Shown piece after piece: positions 15,586-15,708 of a DNA stretch of 15,708 nucleotides (its first letter is position 1; every line of letters begins with the position of its first letter). The stretch comes from CAZEIW01 sp964512305 (lineage in GTDB: Bacteria > Pseudomonadota > Gammaproteobacteria > Burkholderiales > Burkholderiaceae_F). The notes under the pieces were generated by a model. The model was not told where the DNA came from. It saw only the letters and a list, made by a program, of their open reading frames with translations, and did not search any database. A program made the position numbers and the translations under genes. The stretch covers positions 1 through 15,708 of the forward strand of contig CAZEIW010000140.1 in assembly GCA_964512305.1 (NCBI GenBank), in the 5' to 3' direction.

Positions 15586-15606
15586 GCGCGAGCGCTTCGT
15601 CGGGCG

Positions 15607-15641
15607 CCGACGTGGATCCCCGGGACAAGCCCGGGGATGAC
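15607..15641 (-). repeat. REP-like palindromic repeat, copy 2 (inverted, compensatory stem)
   Basis: Read on the minus strand, 35 nt match copy 3 at every position except four. The outer stem pairs are swapped from GG/CC to CC/GG, giving CCCCGGG-CTTGT-CCCGGGG. The loop and the tail ATCCACGTCGG are unchanged. The swap preserves base pairing. Confidence 0.88.
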
Positions 15642-15665
15642 CCGCTCATGTATGGTCGCCAAACA

Positions 15666-15708
15666 GCGTCATGGCCGGGCTTGTCCCGGCCATCCACGTC
15701 GGTGCGGG
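15666..15708 (+). repeat. REP-like palindromic repeat, copy 3 (runs to the window edge)
   Basis: A 43-nt unit in the same orientation as copy 1 with one mismatch. The array may continue past the window. Apart from these three copies the 200-nt region after polA contains no gene, RNA gene or terminator that I can recognise. Confidence 0.87.

Noticed and set aside
12776..15697. A 973-codon open frame antisense to polA, beginning in the 3' repeats with a DGRDKPGHD motif
   Set aside because: It is a shadow of polA created by high GC and codon bias. The DGRDKPGHD start is the translation of the REP-like repeat, a known source of spurious ORFs. The sequence is low-complexity R/A/G/H-rich with no family resemblance.

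Overview
The window is a very GC-rich stretch of bacterial housekeeping chromosome. The gene content and neighbourhoods point to a betaproteobacterium: lptE-holA-proA downstream of leuS, a DUF2782 protein next to an APH-type homoserine kinase (thrB), a BPSS1780-type membrane protein, and a UvrD helicase with its C-terminal Tudor-like end. The order is an inference from family distribution; there is no rRNA or tRNA to confirm it. I see no phage, transposase, CRISPR or toxin-antitoxin genes.

Layout. Positions 1-7269 hold a minus-strand run transcribed right to left: leuS, lptE, holA, proA, hemJ, and an rlmL-like RNA methyltransferase cut by the left edge. Most of these genes overlap or nearly touch (17 nt lptE/holA, 4 nt holA/proA, 4 nt hemJ/rlmL). 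The exceptions are the leuS/lptE and proA/hemJ junctions, which carry GC-rich inverted repeats. Positions 7270-7385 are a divergent control region with a TATAAT box for leuS, a short upstream ORF and three mutually exclusive hairpins. uvrD follows on the plus strand (7386-9683) and overlaps the convergent end of a second minus-strand cluster: LOG-family protein, DUF2782 protein, thrB and BPSS1780-family membrane protein (12692 to 9637). polA diverges from the LOG gene (12740-15508). The last 200 nt hold three copies of a REP-like palindrome and no gene.

Functions. The genes cover translation (LeuRS, rRNA methylation), DNA replication and repair (HolA clamp-loader subunit, UvrD, Pol I), outer-membrane biogenesis (LptE), amino-acid synthesis (ProA for proline, ThrB for threonine) and haem synthesis (HemJ). 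They do not form one pathway; this is a typical housekeeping mosaic.

I found no new defence or metabolic system. The most unusual feature is an imperfect palindrome of about 100 nt lying exactly in frame inside uvrD, where it encodes about 34 residues of a linker. Next come the 3' REP-like triplet, whose middle copy carries compensatory stem changes, and the structured leuS leader.
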